A stretch of DNA of 64,000 nt from Tenodera sinensis (GCA_030765045.1 CM060964.1:169746219-169810218); one strand, 5' to 3'. Counted from the stretch's first letter, positions 44,970 through 55,560 are shown. Notes: generated from the sequence alone by a model not told the origin. Numbers and translations: made by a program.

Positions 44970-46330
44970 ACGGCCTACGGGTTTCTCCACATGGTCGATT
45001 GCTGACTGTCCTGATCCAGGGGGACTTCCAAACATAAGGTCGCACGGAAGGCCCAATTCTATGCCAAAGACCAAACTAGATGGCGTTTTCCAGTGGTGTC
45101 ATGCACAGATGAACGATAGGTCAGCAAGAACAGCGGCACCCTGATATCCCAGTCCCTCTGGTGGTTGGCCACGATTTTCCTTAGATGTTCTTCGAGGGTC
45201 TTAATATACCTCTCGACCATGCCGTCTGATTGTGGATGTAGAGGCGTCGTGCGTGTCTTGTGCACTCCGAGTCGCTCTGGCGTTTCTTTCATCAGATTGG
45301 ACTCGAAGTTCCTGCCCAGATCTCTGTGCTGTTCTAGCGGCACTCCAAATCAGCAGAACAGTTCTTCCACAAGGTAGTTCACGATAGTTTTGGCCTCCTG
45401 GTTAGGGATCGCACACACCTCTGGCCACTTTGTAAACTAGTCCATGGCCACTAGCAGATATTTATTGCCTCTGTCGGAGATAGGGAACGGTCCAGGCTAT
45501 ATAGATAGCGATGCGCTCTAAGGGTGTTCCCACGTTATACTGGTGCGTGCAGCCTTGGCTCCGGTTTGCGGGCTGCGACTTGCCTCATACACATGACTAC
45601 GGCTACACCACCTCTCAGCATCTGCCTGTAGCCTCAACCAGTAGTACCGCTGTCGTAGTTTATCAATAGTGTGGTTAGACCCAAGATGTCCTCCCGAGGA
45701 ACCCGAATGTACCTCCTCCAGGACCTCCATGATCCTCCGTAGAAGTACGAGCTGCTCTCTCTGGGCCTTTCCATCGGGTGACTCCCAGATTCGGTACAAC
45801 ACACCGTTCTTAATCTTCAACGAGTCCCAATAAGCCCAGTAAGACTTATACTCACTACTTCTGGGTGCGGTGTCCTCCCAACTCGACCTTGTCTGTGCTT
45901 CCACTTCTTGGAGGAGCGTCCCTAAATGGGTGTCCACCAGCTGTTCTCTCCTCAGGCCTGCACTATTCCATCCGTCTGCAGGTACTGCTGAAATCACACG
46001 GACAGCTGCGGAGCGCTCCTCCAAGCTGTTACAGTGGCCACACTCTACGCAAGGTCTTCCCGACAAGGCATCCGCATTGAAGAGGCTCTTTCCTAACCGG
46101 TGTACTGAGGTAAAGTTGTACTCCTGGAGGCTCTGGCCTTCTAGGTTTTTGAAGCTTAACAGCCAGATGAGGGCGGGTTGGTCAGTTCTGAGATGGAATG
46201 GTCGACACTGGACACCAGCAAGAGTATCCAAAGTATCGTCATTCTGGGGTAAAACAAAACAGTCCTTTCGGATGACAGTGTTCAGCTTCCGGTAATCCAC
46301 GCAGAAGCGAATTTCACCGTTCTTCCTCAC
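44970..46330 (-). pseudogene. pol: reverse transcriptase start fused to RNase H end and integrase
   Basis: From 46330 (VRKNGEIRFCVDYRKLN, the reverse-transcriptase start) the frame goes through DTLDTLAGV directly into FHLRTDQPALIWLL, which belongs to the RNase H domain. The reverse-transcriptase palm with YxDD and most of RNase H are therefore missing in an in-frame deletion. The integrase zinc region follows (GGHLGSNHTIDKLRQRYYWL, then WCSRSHVYEAS, with one cysteine changed). After a frame break near 45518 the integrase core ends with LHPQSDGMVERYIKTLEEHL (near 45210), holding the catalytic Glu, and continues to about 44970. Non-functional. Confidence 0.88.
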
Positions 46331-46379
46331 CGGGACTACAAGGAAGCACCAAGGGCGGTCCGACTCTTCAGTGATTCAC

Positions 46380-46904
46380 CTAGATCTCATGTCCTACAGC
46401 ATGTCCCGTACCTCTGCTTGCTTTGCCAGAGAAACATGTCTTGGTGATTGCCGGATAGGTCGGGCGTCTCCGGTGTCGATGTGATGGAGCACTCGGTTGG
46501 TGCGACCTTAATTGTCGTTTCCTTGACCGAATACTGACTGATAACGTCCAAGTCGATGTCTGACTCTCTCCAGTTTCTCTGCGGTCAGATGGTTGGCGGC
46601 CCTCTTCATTAAGTCTTTCAGCTGGGGCCCCACGTCTTGCGATGGGGCTGGCTTCACCGGTCCATCGCAATATTTCACACTCACAGCCCTTCCCCAGTTC
46701 CATTCCAGCTTGTATATCCCGATCGCTGTCCGAGGGATTCAGCTGTCTCACACACACTAACGTCCGGCGAGGTAACATTGCCCTGGCAACGCACAATCCG
46801 TCTAGGGACGTCTTCCGGTCCGGTACCAGATTCCTTGACAGCTTCCCCTCCAGACGTGCCTGAACAACCACCTCACTTCTCGTGGGCACTACCACATTTT
46901 CCAT
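46380..46904 (-). pseudogene. Linker between protease and reverse transcriptase
   Basis: The frame starting MENVVVPTRSEVVVQARLEG resembles the segment between protease and reverse transcriptase in Ty3/gypsy polyproteins. Its C-terminal half (basic, Arg/Ser/Pro-rich) is probably out of the ancestral frame. It contains no catalytic motif. Confidence 0.55.
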
Positions 46905-47167
46905 CAGGGTTACCGTATTACAGGGTTACCTGGTTGTTCGTTTGGATTCCGAAGCGTCACCTCGCCTCGGCCGAGTCATAAGACCCTCCTGCCGACGTTG
47001 ACCGTCGCGTCGTGACTCCTGAAGGCATCCAGTCCTAGTATCACTTCCTCAGCCACCCTTACGATGAACACCCACAGACTAATAATGCTCCGCCCCAAGA
47101 TCAACTCCAGCCAGGACTCTCTCTCCATAGGTAAGGTGTCACCCGATGCCGTCACTATCTGGTAGAG

Positions 47168-47368
47168 TCAATCTGGTACCCTCGACGGCAAGCTCTTTGC
47201 CACATCAGGTTGGATCACGGTCACAGCTGCATCCATATCTACCAGTATTTGGTACCGCTTCCCTCGTACCCGTCCATCCGAGATGAGGCTGTTGTCCATC
47301 TTCCAGCATAAAGCGCACAGCTTCACTCGAAGGGTTGGCAATGACAGCCCCAATGTGTCCCTCGTCAT
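47168..47368 (-). pseudogene. Retropepsin-like protease domain, active-site change
   Basis: GKRYQILVDMDAAVTVIQPDVA occupies the place of the aspartic protease flap-to-active-site region. The normal Asp-Thr/Ser-Gly signature reads Asp-Met-Asp here, followed by the conserved Ala-Ala-Val. The frame joins the zinc-knuckle region upstream after a shift near 47370. Confidence 0.7.
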
Positions 47369-47389
47369 GCCGGTACTTACTCGTTTCCT

Positions 47390-48416
47390 GCCTGCTCATC
47401 GGCTGGGAGTGCACAGTCCCTCATCACATGTACTTGCTGGCCACAACTCCAGCACACACCACTGAAAGATCTCCACCGGTGTCCTTAATGTTTTCCTCTG
47501 CCCCCATCCTATTGGAGGCTCCTGGTCTTTAACGTTGGGGCAGTTGTTACCTTGGGCAGCTCCATTCTCAGCATGGCCGTCGGCGCATCATGGGTGGTCT
47601 TGTACTCCCTGAGCATAAGGCACTGACGTATCTCAGTGTTGCGCAGCTTGTTGACAAAGGAGAAAGCAGCTTCCTGGGTCACGTACCCAGTCAGAAGATT
47701 CACCAGAGCCTTGTTCAGCAGTTGATCAGAGGCGAGGGCAAACTCCTGCAACGTCTACTCTGGCTGTTGCATCCTTGACTTGAGCTGGCTGCAATAGGCT
47801 GCTGCCAGACAGTGATTCCCGAACTGATTCTCTAAGGCTTTCCAAATGTCTCCAGATGTTGCCAATTTTGGAATTGCATTCAGCACCTTGGCCGCCCATC
47901 CCTGGAGACTAGCTATTAGTTGAGCGACTTCTTCTCTTGCTGACCATCCGTTATGGGTGGGGATGGCAGCAAACTGCTGGTGGAAGTCTTCAAAAGTTGA
48001 CGTCCTGTTGTACTTGGTGGTTTGACGCACGTGGATGTTATAACACATCCTGGCGTCTTGACGTTTAGATTCTTAAGCTTTTCACCAATCATTTGTTCCA
48101 TCCTGGCATTTGGTTTCTTGGTACTGCCATCGACTCTTCCTACCAGGGTGCTAACCTGTTCGCCAACATTTTCCAGGGCAGTAACACATTGGTCAAGGTG
48201 TTTCATCCTCCCATTTAGTTCTTGCACATCTTTCTTCATCCTGGTCAGTTGCTTGTCAATCTTCGCTGATAGCTCCGTTTTTGTCTTCACCATCCCGGAT
48301 CCGATTTTTGCCTCCATCTTTTCCATTCCAAAATTCATTTCTGCCATACTAGCAAGTAGTTCTTTCATCATTTGTTCATTGTGGCTTTCATTTCTTTCCT
48401 GACACCAGTGTAACAC
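47390..48416 (-). pseudogene. gag: coiled coil, capsid and CCHC knuckle
   Basis: The N-terminal frame from 48416 has a long charged heptad region (MMKELLASMAEMNFGMEKME, then KIDKQLTRMKKDVQEL). After a shift, the capsid-like part (48048-47755) has FEDFHQQFAAIPTHNGWSAR, LIASLQGWAAKVL and WKALENQFGN. After a stop (near 47757), LRNTEIRQCLMLREYKTTHD follows at 47751-47509. A zinc knuckle CWSCGQQVHVMRDC (C-x2-C-x4-H-x4-C) lies near 47420-47460. The layout is standard for Ty3/gypsy gag. At least three frame lesions. Confidence 0.85.
48395..48408 (-). promoter_or_regulatory. Candidate primer-binding site
   Basis: On the minus strand CTGGTGTCAGGAA follows the 5' LTR immediately. The tRNA it would pair with was not determined. 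Confidence 0.5.
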
Positions 48417-48634
48417 TATTTACTCTTTAATTATTTTATTTACAATAATTTGTTCAACTTAGATGACCTCACATACACCAATTTACACAATTACACTCAA
48501 ACTTTTCATTCACTTTTCCAGTTAACCTTTTACAATCTGGTCTGTTACTCTTTTCTCTCTTAGCAGCAATCAACATCCAAAGAGTCTCTACAATATGTCA
48601 AGCTTTCTCCATAGAGATCTTAACCAATGTTACA
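48409..48634 (-). repeat. 5' LTR of the Ty3/gypsy element
   Basis: 226 bases from TGTAACACTATTTACTC to CCAATGTTACA in plus-strand reading. On the minus strand it precedes gag. Confidence 0.93.
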
Positions 48635-49103
48635 ATAGTTTCCATATATCCTTGTAGCTAGTGTGAACATTAACAGGGAATAGTCTGTGAGGTTTATAGA
48701 GGGATGCCTCTGAATGTGAAAATTTGAAGGAAAATATTGTTAATTTTGTGAGGAATGATTTGAGTTAAAGTTAGCTTATTCCCTGTTTTATATGCAGCAG
48801 TAGTAATTAACATCTTATAAAGCATTCAGTTGTAATATTTCAGTCATATTATAGGGTTAGTAAGACGGAGGGAAAAATTACAATACTATGCAAAATAAAC
48901 ATAGCCATGTAATTTGCTGCTCTAAAGGAGGAGCTTTATCAGAAATAGATTCCATTAGTTTGTATAATTTTATGTCACATGGGCTATATAAATAATTATT
49001 TTCCCGTTAAGACAGGAAAAATGGGAAGGGTGGGGGAGACGTGTTAAATAGGATTCAGTCTTGGGTTAGACCATCACCACTGATTTGCAGTAACACTCTT
49101 TAG

Positions 49104-49166
49104 GCATAAAGCTACGTAGGCTTTCACAGCCGGCGTCTAAATTGAAGATACTTCATTCTACAATTT
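49104..49166. mobile_element. 63-bp insertion with 9-bp target duplication
   Basis: ACTCTTTAG flanks it on both sides (49095-49103 and 49167-49175). The insert contains GCTACGTAGGCTTTCACAGC and CGGCGTC. The left arm near 40307-40317 lacks it. Probably the 3' fragment of a SINE or LINE that I cannot name. Confidence 0.8.
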
Positions 49167-49719
49167 ACTCTTTAGCCATTTCAGCTATGCCACACACAGA
49201 ACCAGGTGTTGCTGCTTTAGCTTATGTTTGTAAACCTGCCACGCATCACCAAAATAGTTTTTACATCTAGTCTACAATTTAATGGAAACAGAATAAAAAC
49301 GTGTTTTCTACAGGTGCACTGAAGTTAAATTTGCAATATTTGCCCATTAATGTAAAAGGATTGCTGAAATATTGCTTTTAAAAACTATGAGGTGAGCCCA
49401 TGAATGCCATCTGAACAGCAAGGGAAGCATGTGACAAATTTAACTCTCATACTGTCCATACGAGAATGCCTGAGAATTGTGGTGGTCACAAAATTTAAAG
49501 GCATCTTGACGGCTAACCACTAAGAGAGAAGCGTGATGTTGCCACACATCAAAGGGTGGGGCGAAGCTATACACAGTAATAAGATGAAATAAAAACACTT
49601 TGTAGGGTATTACTGTAATAGTCAAGTAAACATAAACTTGGTGTGCATGCTAGTTTAACAAGTTATCTGAAAATCATACCTTAAAACAGTACCAAAGATA
49701 TGGGCAAGCATGCAGAAAA

Positions 49720-50010
49720 TTCCTTGTGGCAAAGCAGTTGCATCTTTCTTGTCATCATCGTATTATCCTCGCTTCTAACTGCATCTGAATCATTGTTGTC
49801 TTCCTCTGAGTTGATGATAATTGACTGCAGTATTTCGTCGTGGGCTACTTCTTTCTTGTAGTCCTGTTCCTGCAGTTTTTCCACATGTTGGTTACACATT
49901 GTAAATTATGTTCTTGCTTCGGTGATGCAACACTTTCCGTTTATGTATTACTGGTTCACTTTTACTACTCATACCTTGTTCACTAAGTGACATTTTGACT
50001 AAATCAACAA
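49720..50010 (-). pseudogene. N-terminal fragment of an IS630/DDE_3-type transposase
   Basis: On the minus strand from about 49993, MSLSEQGMSSKSEPVIHKRK, then HHRSKNIIYNV, resembles the start of insect transposases that begin with a basic segment and a helix (K..REIIYNVYxFM) before a helix-turn-helix. After a frame change KLQEQDYKKEVAHDEILQSI and an acidic EEDNNDSDAV stretch follow. No DDE region is present. Only weakly diagnostic. Confidence 0.4.
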
Positions 50011-50193
50011 AGAATACTAAATTAAACATCAATAAAACAAGTCCACAAAGTCAATATAATTGAATTACAGGAACTGAAACTATCACTGCTAACACAAAAG
50101 CAGAAATCTAAACTGAAACCATAACTTGAGACCCTTTCGCTCCCTTATTGTTAGCCCCTGCATTTCTGTTATCTGTTTTGAGTCACATACTGA

Positions 50194-50440
50194 TGGCCAC
50201 GCTGTAGCCAAGTGGTTAGACCATATGCTTCTCACCAAAGCGGCCTGGGTTCGATCTCAGGTAACCACATGTGGGATTTGTGGTGGACAAAGCAGTGCTG
50301 GGGTGGGTTTCTTCCGGGTTCTCCAGTTTCCCCCACCACCACATTCCACCGGTGCTCCATCTTCATTCCATGTATCATCACTGTCATCACCTGAGGTGCT
50401 GTAGTGGTAAAAGCGGGCGTTAAACACTACCAAAAAAAAA
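50194..50440 (+). mobile_element. tRNA-headed SINE, family B, full-length
   Basis: Head with A box GTAGCCAAGTGGTTAGAC and B box GGGTTCGATCTC. Body TTCCACCGGTGCTCCATCTT, then AAAGCGGGCGTTAAACACTA and an A-rich tail. A perfect 11-bp duplication TCACATACTGA lies at 50183-50193 and 50441-50451. Confidence 0.95.
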
Positions 50441-50884
50441 TCACATACTGACACAATAAACAAAAGAGTTATGAAGGGATTTGGACAGAGAACATGAAAG
50501 CAGCTAAGCAGAACTGCCTGTTAAAAGACAAGTTCAATGCACACTTGTATCTCTGCAACCAGTTAATGTAGAAATTTGGTTTTTAGACTGAAAACTTCAA
50601 AATATAATACTCTTCATGATCAGATTATTCTCTTGCCTGTTACACAAATAAATTTTGTGGATGCAAATGATATTTATATCATTGGCTTTACAACATGATT
50701 TCACATCATGCTTAACTGTACAACACCACAGGGCACAGTAAGCCTCTGATTGTGTGTTGTGTTGACCAGCTCCTCCTCCCAGCCGCCTTTATATTACATA
50801 TGTGGCCACCATAGGTGGCCCTTTGCGCAGGTCTTGCTGAAGTTGGGTATTTACTTTTGTGAAAGACAGTACATTGTATCACTA

Positions 50885-51515
50885 TTTTCTTTTCTAAATG
50901 AGAATAGGGTAGATTAGTTCCCAGGCCCCACTGTTAGATGTTTAAATAAAATAAATTATCTTGATGCATTAACTTTTGTATTTCTTTAAATTTGCTACAG
51001 GAATACCTACTTTCATTTTTGCTTTCATTGATTGCTTAGATTATTGAATTCATATTATTTGTGACAGTTAAAACTACTGTACATATTTTATTTTTATTTT
51101 AATCACATCTAAGTAAAAGTTGAATTTAAAACACTTTTTTTTTCACTCTTTCATTCAAGCTTAAATAGGCTGTTTTGGCCTTAGTTAATTTCGTTCAACA
51201 TTAAAATGTTTGGTGAAAGGAACTGCTGTGTGTATGGAATAGAGCATAACATTTCATTGCATTCCCTGATTTGCAACCTAATTGTAGCTGCATTCTGAAA
51301 GTTACTGCACTGGTATGGGGTAACCATTATTTTACCTCTAAAGCATGACTTGTTTTGTCCTACTTTAGAGAAACTGCAGTCGCCAAACATCTCCTCTTTC
51401 TAAATTGTTCTTTTTTCCACAGTTTTTTGAAAGAGAGAAGAAAAATGCTCCTAAACTTGTCAGTGTAATTCTCATGATCTCTCTTTGCTTTAAAGGCTGT
51501 GATATCTATTTTTCA
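50885..51515. other. No recognisable gene
   Basis: AT-rich; nothing recognised. Confidence 0.5.
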
Positions 51516-51519
51516 TACA

Positions 51520-51690
51520 GTGAGATGGCTCTGCAGTAGTCTGTGAGGCTCATATTTCGGAGGTCTGTGGTTCATATTCCGTCCTCCCTGATTTGAGATT
51601 TTTCCCAGGTTCCTTTCAGTTCTCCTAACTGGCAAATGACAGGAAAGTACCCTAAACTTAAAACTGGAACATTTCCTTCCCAAAATAGCT
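51520..51690 (+). mobile_element. Candidate tRNA-headed SINE (family D)
   Basis: GATGGCTCTGCAGTAGTCTG resembles an A-box head and CTGTGGTTCATATTCCGTCC a diverged B box at tRNA spacing. A body follows with CCCAGGTTCC, TCTCCTAACTGGCAAATG and GAAAGTACCCTAAACTTAAA. No target duplication was identified. Confidence 0.5.
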
Positions 51691-51775
51691 TTCTGAAATA
51701 TCATTTCATTGCATGCACAGTGTACACCATCTGTAGTGACATGTGTAATAAGAATGGAGGAGTACGGATGTAGCA

Positions 51776-52585
51776 GTGGAACTGAGTGGATGTATGGTGA
51801 AGGAAGCTCCCATGGCCGAGGTGAAAAAGGAGTTAAGCGACATGGCAGCTAAAGGGCAGATAAACGAAACAGTTATAGTAAGAGATAAAGGACTGGCAGA
51901 GAGATTTAGACAAGAGTGGATGAAATACAACAGGGGAAACAAAGAAATGGATACGTTAAAACGGGAAATTCAAAATTTAAAAAGAACACGTGAAATAATG
52001 GAAGATAAAAGCAGAAAATACAATGTAGTGATTTCAGGAGTAGAAGAAAAACGTGAAGTGGGAGTATATCAGGATTTAGAAGGTCTACTAGTGAACAAAT
52101 TGGAAATACATCTGAGAAGATACGAGATTTGTGACGCATTTAGAATTGGCAAAATACCAGGGAAAAGAAATATTCTTGTGAAGGTTACAAACACACAAAC
52201 GGCTAAAGAAGTACTAAAACAGGCAAGAAAATTGATAGGATCAACTATTTACATCAACAAGGACTTAACCTATGCACAAAGGGTGCCAATGAAGGAGCTA
52301 ATTAATCAGAGAAGACAAGCAAGAAATGAAGGCAAGAGGGTTTACAATAAAAACTTCGAGCTGTACACAGTTGACCAGGCAAAAGAGAGGAAGAATGGAC
52401 CAAGCGACGGGCAGAGGCAGTACCAGCAGGCATTGCACCAAGAAAAACAAGGAAACAACCAAACATCAGCAAGAAATATCATAGAACAGACGACTACTCA
52501 GCAAATTGCAACACATGTGTTTTCAGTGACAAGTGCTTCAAAGTCAAGGTCAGGGGTGAGCAAATGCAAGGTGATGAAATGGTAG
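51776..52585 (+). CDS. LINE ORF1-like protein (coiled coil plus RRM-like)
   Basis: The longest uninterrupted frame of a LINE ORF1 here, 269 residues. Residues 60-85 are a charged coiled coil (MDTLKREIQNLKRTREIMED). Residues 86-150 resemble an RNA-recognition fold (RKYNVVISGVEEKREVGVYQ, ICDAFRIGKIPGKRNILVKV). Residues 150-205 form the basic C-terminal domain (TAKEVLKQARKLIGSTIYIN, AQRVPMKELINQRRQARNEG). A Gln/Thr-rich tail ends at 269. Such proteins bind element RNA. No endonuclease or reverse transcriptase follows, so this is a fragment or separated ORF. Frame may extend upstream past the chosen ATG. Decayed relative at 5190-5520. Confidence 0.7.
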   Translation: MELSGCMVKEAPMAEVKKELSDMAAKGQINETVIVRDKGLAERFRQEWMKYNRGNKEMDTLKREIQNLKRTREIMEDKSRKYNVVISGVEEKREVGVYQDLEGLLVNKLEIHLRRYEICDAFRIGKIPGKRNILVKVTNTQTAKEVLKQARKLIGSTIYINKDLTYAQRVPMKELINQRRQARNEGKRVYNKNFELYTVDQAKERKNGPSDGQRQYQQALHQEKQGNNQTSARNIIEQTTTQQIATHVFSVTSASKSRSGVSKCKVMKW

Positions 52586-52861
52586 GATGTGGCATGCGAA
52601 AAAAACTGAGGAAAGAGCCAAGGTGGGGGATGACAACATTGGGCATTGGAGAGCACAGAGAGGAAGCGATACCAGTGAGGGTAAGGGGGAAAGGGAGAAC
52701 TAGGCAGGAGAAAAAGAAAGAAAGTGGTACTTCGCTGAGAGCAACAAGGTTTAAAACATTGTTGGGTAATCCATAAATGAGGAAGCAGAGTGTTTTTATA
52801 CACAGTGAAACTGAGGTTATAAGTGTTATGGGTAGTGACATACTGAAATGAAAGCTAATGA

Positions 52862-52935
52862 AATGTACAATGTTGTTGTTAGCTAATGCTGGATTTCTGA
52901 CAATGAAGTCATTAATCCTCTTGCCCTCCAATATT
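52862..52935 (-). mobile_element. LINE 3'-end fragment
   Basis: Reverse complement matches 23096-23170 almost base for base (GAAAAATATTGGAG, CAAGAGGATTAATGACTTCA, CAGAAATCCAGCATTAGC), including the TAACAACAAC tail. A severely 5'-truncated insertion of the same LINE family. Confidence 0.88.
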
Positions 52936-52939
52936 TTTC

Positions 52940-53685
52940 ACAATGATATTGAAGAGAGCAATAGCAGTAATAGTAACCGTTTTTAGAGAGCACCATATTT
53001 TTATGTTTTGGCGGTCACATCGCTCTCTCACAACCCCCAGAATGTCTGGAGGACCACACCTGTCGGTTTACGGGTCTCACCGACCTGACCGGGAGAATTA
53101 TCAAAATAAATTCACCGACCATATTCTCTGATTACCAACCAGAGGACGTATTACATGCCATGACAGGTCAGCATGTTGGGGTTAAGATTTTATAGAGAAA
53201 TTAGAGAAATGGATAGGTTGGAAAAATAAAGACTCCCTAGCCCTTGGGAACCCTAATAGCATCGGGGTCGGAAGAGAACAAGAGATGACCAAGGTAAGGT
53301 CAGATAGAAAAGTTACAGTGAGGAGCAAAACACCAGTAAGTGGAAGTAATGTTCTGCTCAGCTTGGGTACCTTGTGGTCGCTATTCACATATCCCCTAGA
53401 CGGAGACCCCTGAGGCCAAATGTACAATGTAAACTGATGAAAAGAAGTTATGAGTGAAGTTGATAAGAAAAAGTTGAGAAAGAGGGAAAGGAATAGGGGT
53501 AGGAGATGACAGAAAAACATGAATAAAAATTTAAGGGTGGGAGGAGGATAAGATTAGTGAAAAGGTAAACATGTGTAATGTGTATGTAGAAGGCAGTTTT
53601 ATTGAAGGGCTACCCTAATAGCAAAGGGACCAGGGTCCAGCTCAGGGGTAGCCCAAGGTGTATCAGATTTAGTACTCAATAAATA
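52940..53685. other. No gene recognised; GC-richer patch at 53010-53150
   Basis: The patch contains CACAACCCCCAGAATGTCTG and CGGTTTACGGGTCTCACCGA and may be a fragment of an unidentified retroelement. CCCTAATAGCA occurs twice (53249 and 53612). Confidence 0.4.
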
Positions 53686-53686
53686 T

Positions 53687-53714
53687 TCATTCATTCATTC
53701 ATTCATTCATTCAA
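53687..53714. repeat. ATTC tetranucleotide repeat
   Basis: Seven CATT/ATTC units; probably the 3' tail of a retroelement to the left (GTACTCAATAAATATTC). Confidence 0.85.
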
Positions 53715-54047
53715 TAAGAATGGACATTAAATACTACTTCAAAACAAGATCTAGTTTTCTTACATCCGGTACTTATATACATTCATGAAACACCAAGCTC
53801 TGCTTCCTTTACTTTGAAATTCAAAGCATACCCCTTATCCAGAGTCTACAATTACTCCTAATCAATCACTGGTCAGTGTGTATTGATATCACCTTTGCTA
53901 TTTCTATACAAAATACACTTGGCAACAAAATAATGTGTTAATAATCGTAGTCTACTTTCTTTTATGACAGGAACATTAAAGATATCTTTTCCACAGTGTT
54001 GCCCAAAGGTGACTTTTCACTAAGACAAGTTTAAGCAATCAGATTGC

Positions 54048-54240
54048 CTGCCACATACGATCATTGGTTGCTATATAAGTTTCTTTGCACCTTGCAATGA
54101 TGAACAAACATTGCCACATGTGATCATTGGTTGCTATATAAGTTTCTTTGCACCAAACAGTGAAGAACAAACTTGCCACATGTGATCATTGGTTGCTATA
54201 TAAGTTTCTTTGCACCATACAGTGAAGAAGACTTGCCACA
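54048..54240 (+). repeat. Three tandem 62-63-base units with TATA and inverted CCAAT motifs
   Basis: Each unit contains GATCATTGGTTGCTATATAA followed by GTTTCTTTGCACC and a TTGCCACATG block. TATATAA starts at 54072, 54135 and 54197, giving periods of 63 and 62. ATTGG (inverted CCAAT) lies eight bases upstream of each. No gene is recognised downstream. Confidence 0.9.
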
Positions 54241-55305
54241 TGCTGCAGCAAGTTTTACTCTGTTGTGACTAGTTTGTACAGTTTCTGCCAAATTTAGTTT
54301 GTTCCAAAATTTGCTGCAGTAGCTTACTTGATTTTGCGTAGAAAACAAAAGAAACAAAAGCAAAAACACTGATGATGCTGGTGCAAAGAGGTGTTTGTTA
54401 ATAGTGATGTTTGTTAATAGTGATGAAGTCTGAAATGGGTTTTTAAGTAAACATATCCAATGACGGATCATTGTTCAAAACTTTTGGTGGTATAAGTGTA
54501 CTCAATTCTGAACATCTTGATTTGGTAACTCCTATTATATTAAAATCAAATACATTTTTCAACTAAGCATACCAGCTGAAGTGAAACTCCAATGTGCATC
54601 AAGATTTTTGGCAACTGGGGATTCATATTATTCACCAATGTACCTACTTGTTTCGAACATCGAGCTTAACAATATCACTGTTCATCCCAGAGGTATGCAA
54701 AGCCACTATCAAGCTTTGAAGGAATATATTAACATTAGTAGGTGTGTTATTAATTAATTTAATTAGTTTAAAAGGGTGTTTAATGTTATAACAACTATAC
54801 AAATTTTGTTTACTTCAATGGGTAATGTACACCAGTGGTGTCAAGGTCATAGGCAGTTGAGGGCTCTGCTGGGCACGTTCTCCAAGCAGGGAACCAAACA
54901 TGATGTAATACATATCAACACTAGAAGCATTGTCACCTGACTCCTGTTTAGTTGCAGCTTGGTTGCAGCCATGGATAAAACCTTTCTCGTATACCTCATG
55001 AATGTTTTCCTTCAGAATTGCCTACAAGGATACATAGCACAGATACAAGTTGAATCTACAAAGGGGAACAGTAATTTTCAGGCATAAATAGAAAACTACT
55101 TGACGTAGTTATTCAAGTTGATTAAAACAGTAAAATAGTTAACTTTCTGATGATTAGGCTGAATTATAGGTACTATTAAACCTACCCTAGCCCTTGGGTT
55201 AGCATTCTCAAACTGTAAAGTACACCATTTATGTACTTACATACCTCGTAAAGAAGTTTTTATTACTTTTCAATCCCAGATGTAAAAATGTCAAAATCAA
55301 TTTTC

Positions 55306-55560
<255 letters not shown>

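Larger units (their letters stand above)
44456..48634 (-). mobile_element. Ty3/gypsy LTR retrotransposon, internally deleted
   Basis: Two LTRs (TGTAAC...GTTACA) flank a minus-strand internal region with gag, protease, truncated polymerase and integrase. ATAG duplicates the target (44452-44455 and 48635-48638). The left arm equivalent near 41410-41425 (read in reverse, GATACATAGTTTCCATAT) is uninterrupted. The 4-bp duplication and the gag-PR-RT-RH-IN order are typical of Ty3/gypsy. No envelope-like frame was seen. The reverse-transcriptase core is deleted, so the copy cannot be autonomous. Confidence 0.93.
49479..50813 (-). mobile_element. Tc1/mariner-type element, decayed
   Basis: Left end TGGTGGTCACAAAATTTAAAGGC and right end, in reverse complement, TGGTGGCCACATATGTAATA form an imperfect inverted repeat. 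The left arm's unbroken sequence (CACCTAATTCTCAGG near 39987-40001) shows insertion at a TA. A minus-strand N-terminal transposase fragment is inside, and a family B SINE inserted later. Confidence 0.65.
43400..50880 (+). repeat. Right arm of large inverted repeat, with four insertions
   Basis: The pieces 43400-43876, 44112-44455, 48635-49103, 49167-49478 and 50814-50880 are collinear with the complement of 39936-42115. Insertions between them are a SINE (43877-44111), a Ty3/gypsy element (44456-48634), a 63-bp retro-insert (49104-49166) and a Tc1-like element (49479-50813). For each, the left arm shows an uninterrupted equivalent. A third partial copy lies at 59795-60405. Confidence 0.88.

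Noticed and set aside
44456..48634. Endogenous retrovirus with envelope
   Set aside because: No envelope-like frame lies between integrase and the 3' LTR; gag-pol layout and 4-bp duplication fit a Ty3/gypsy retrotransposon.
52494..52931. 145-residue minus-strand frame
   Set aside because: It overlaps the antisense of the LINE ORF1 end and the LINE tail; no motif.
54048..54240. CRISPR-like array
   Set aside because: The three units are contiguous tandem copies without unique spacers, in a eukaryotic TE-rich context.
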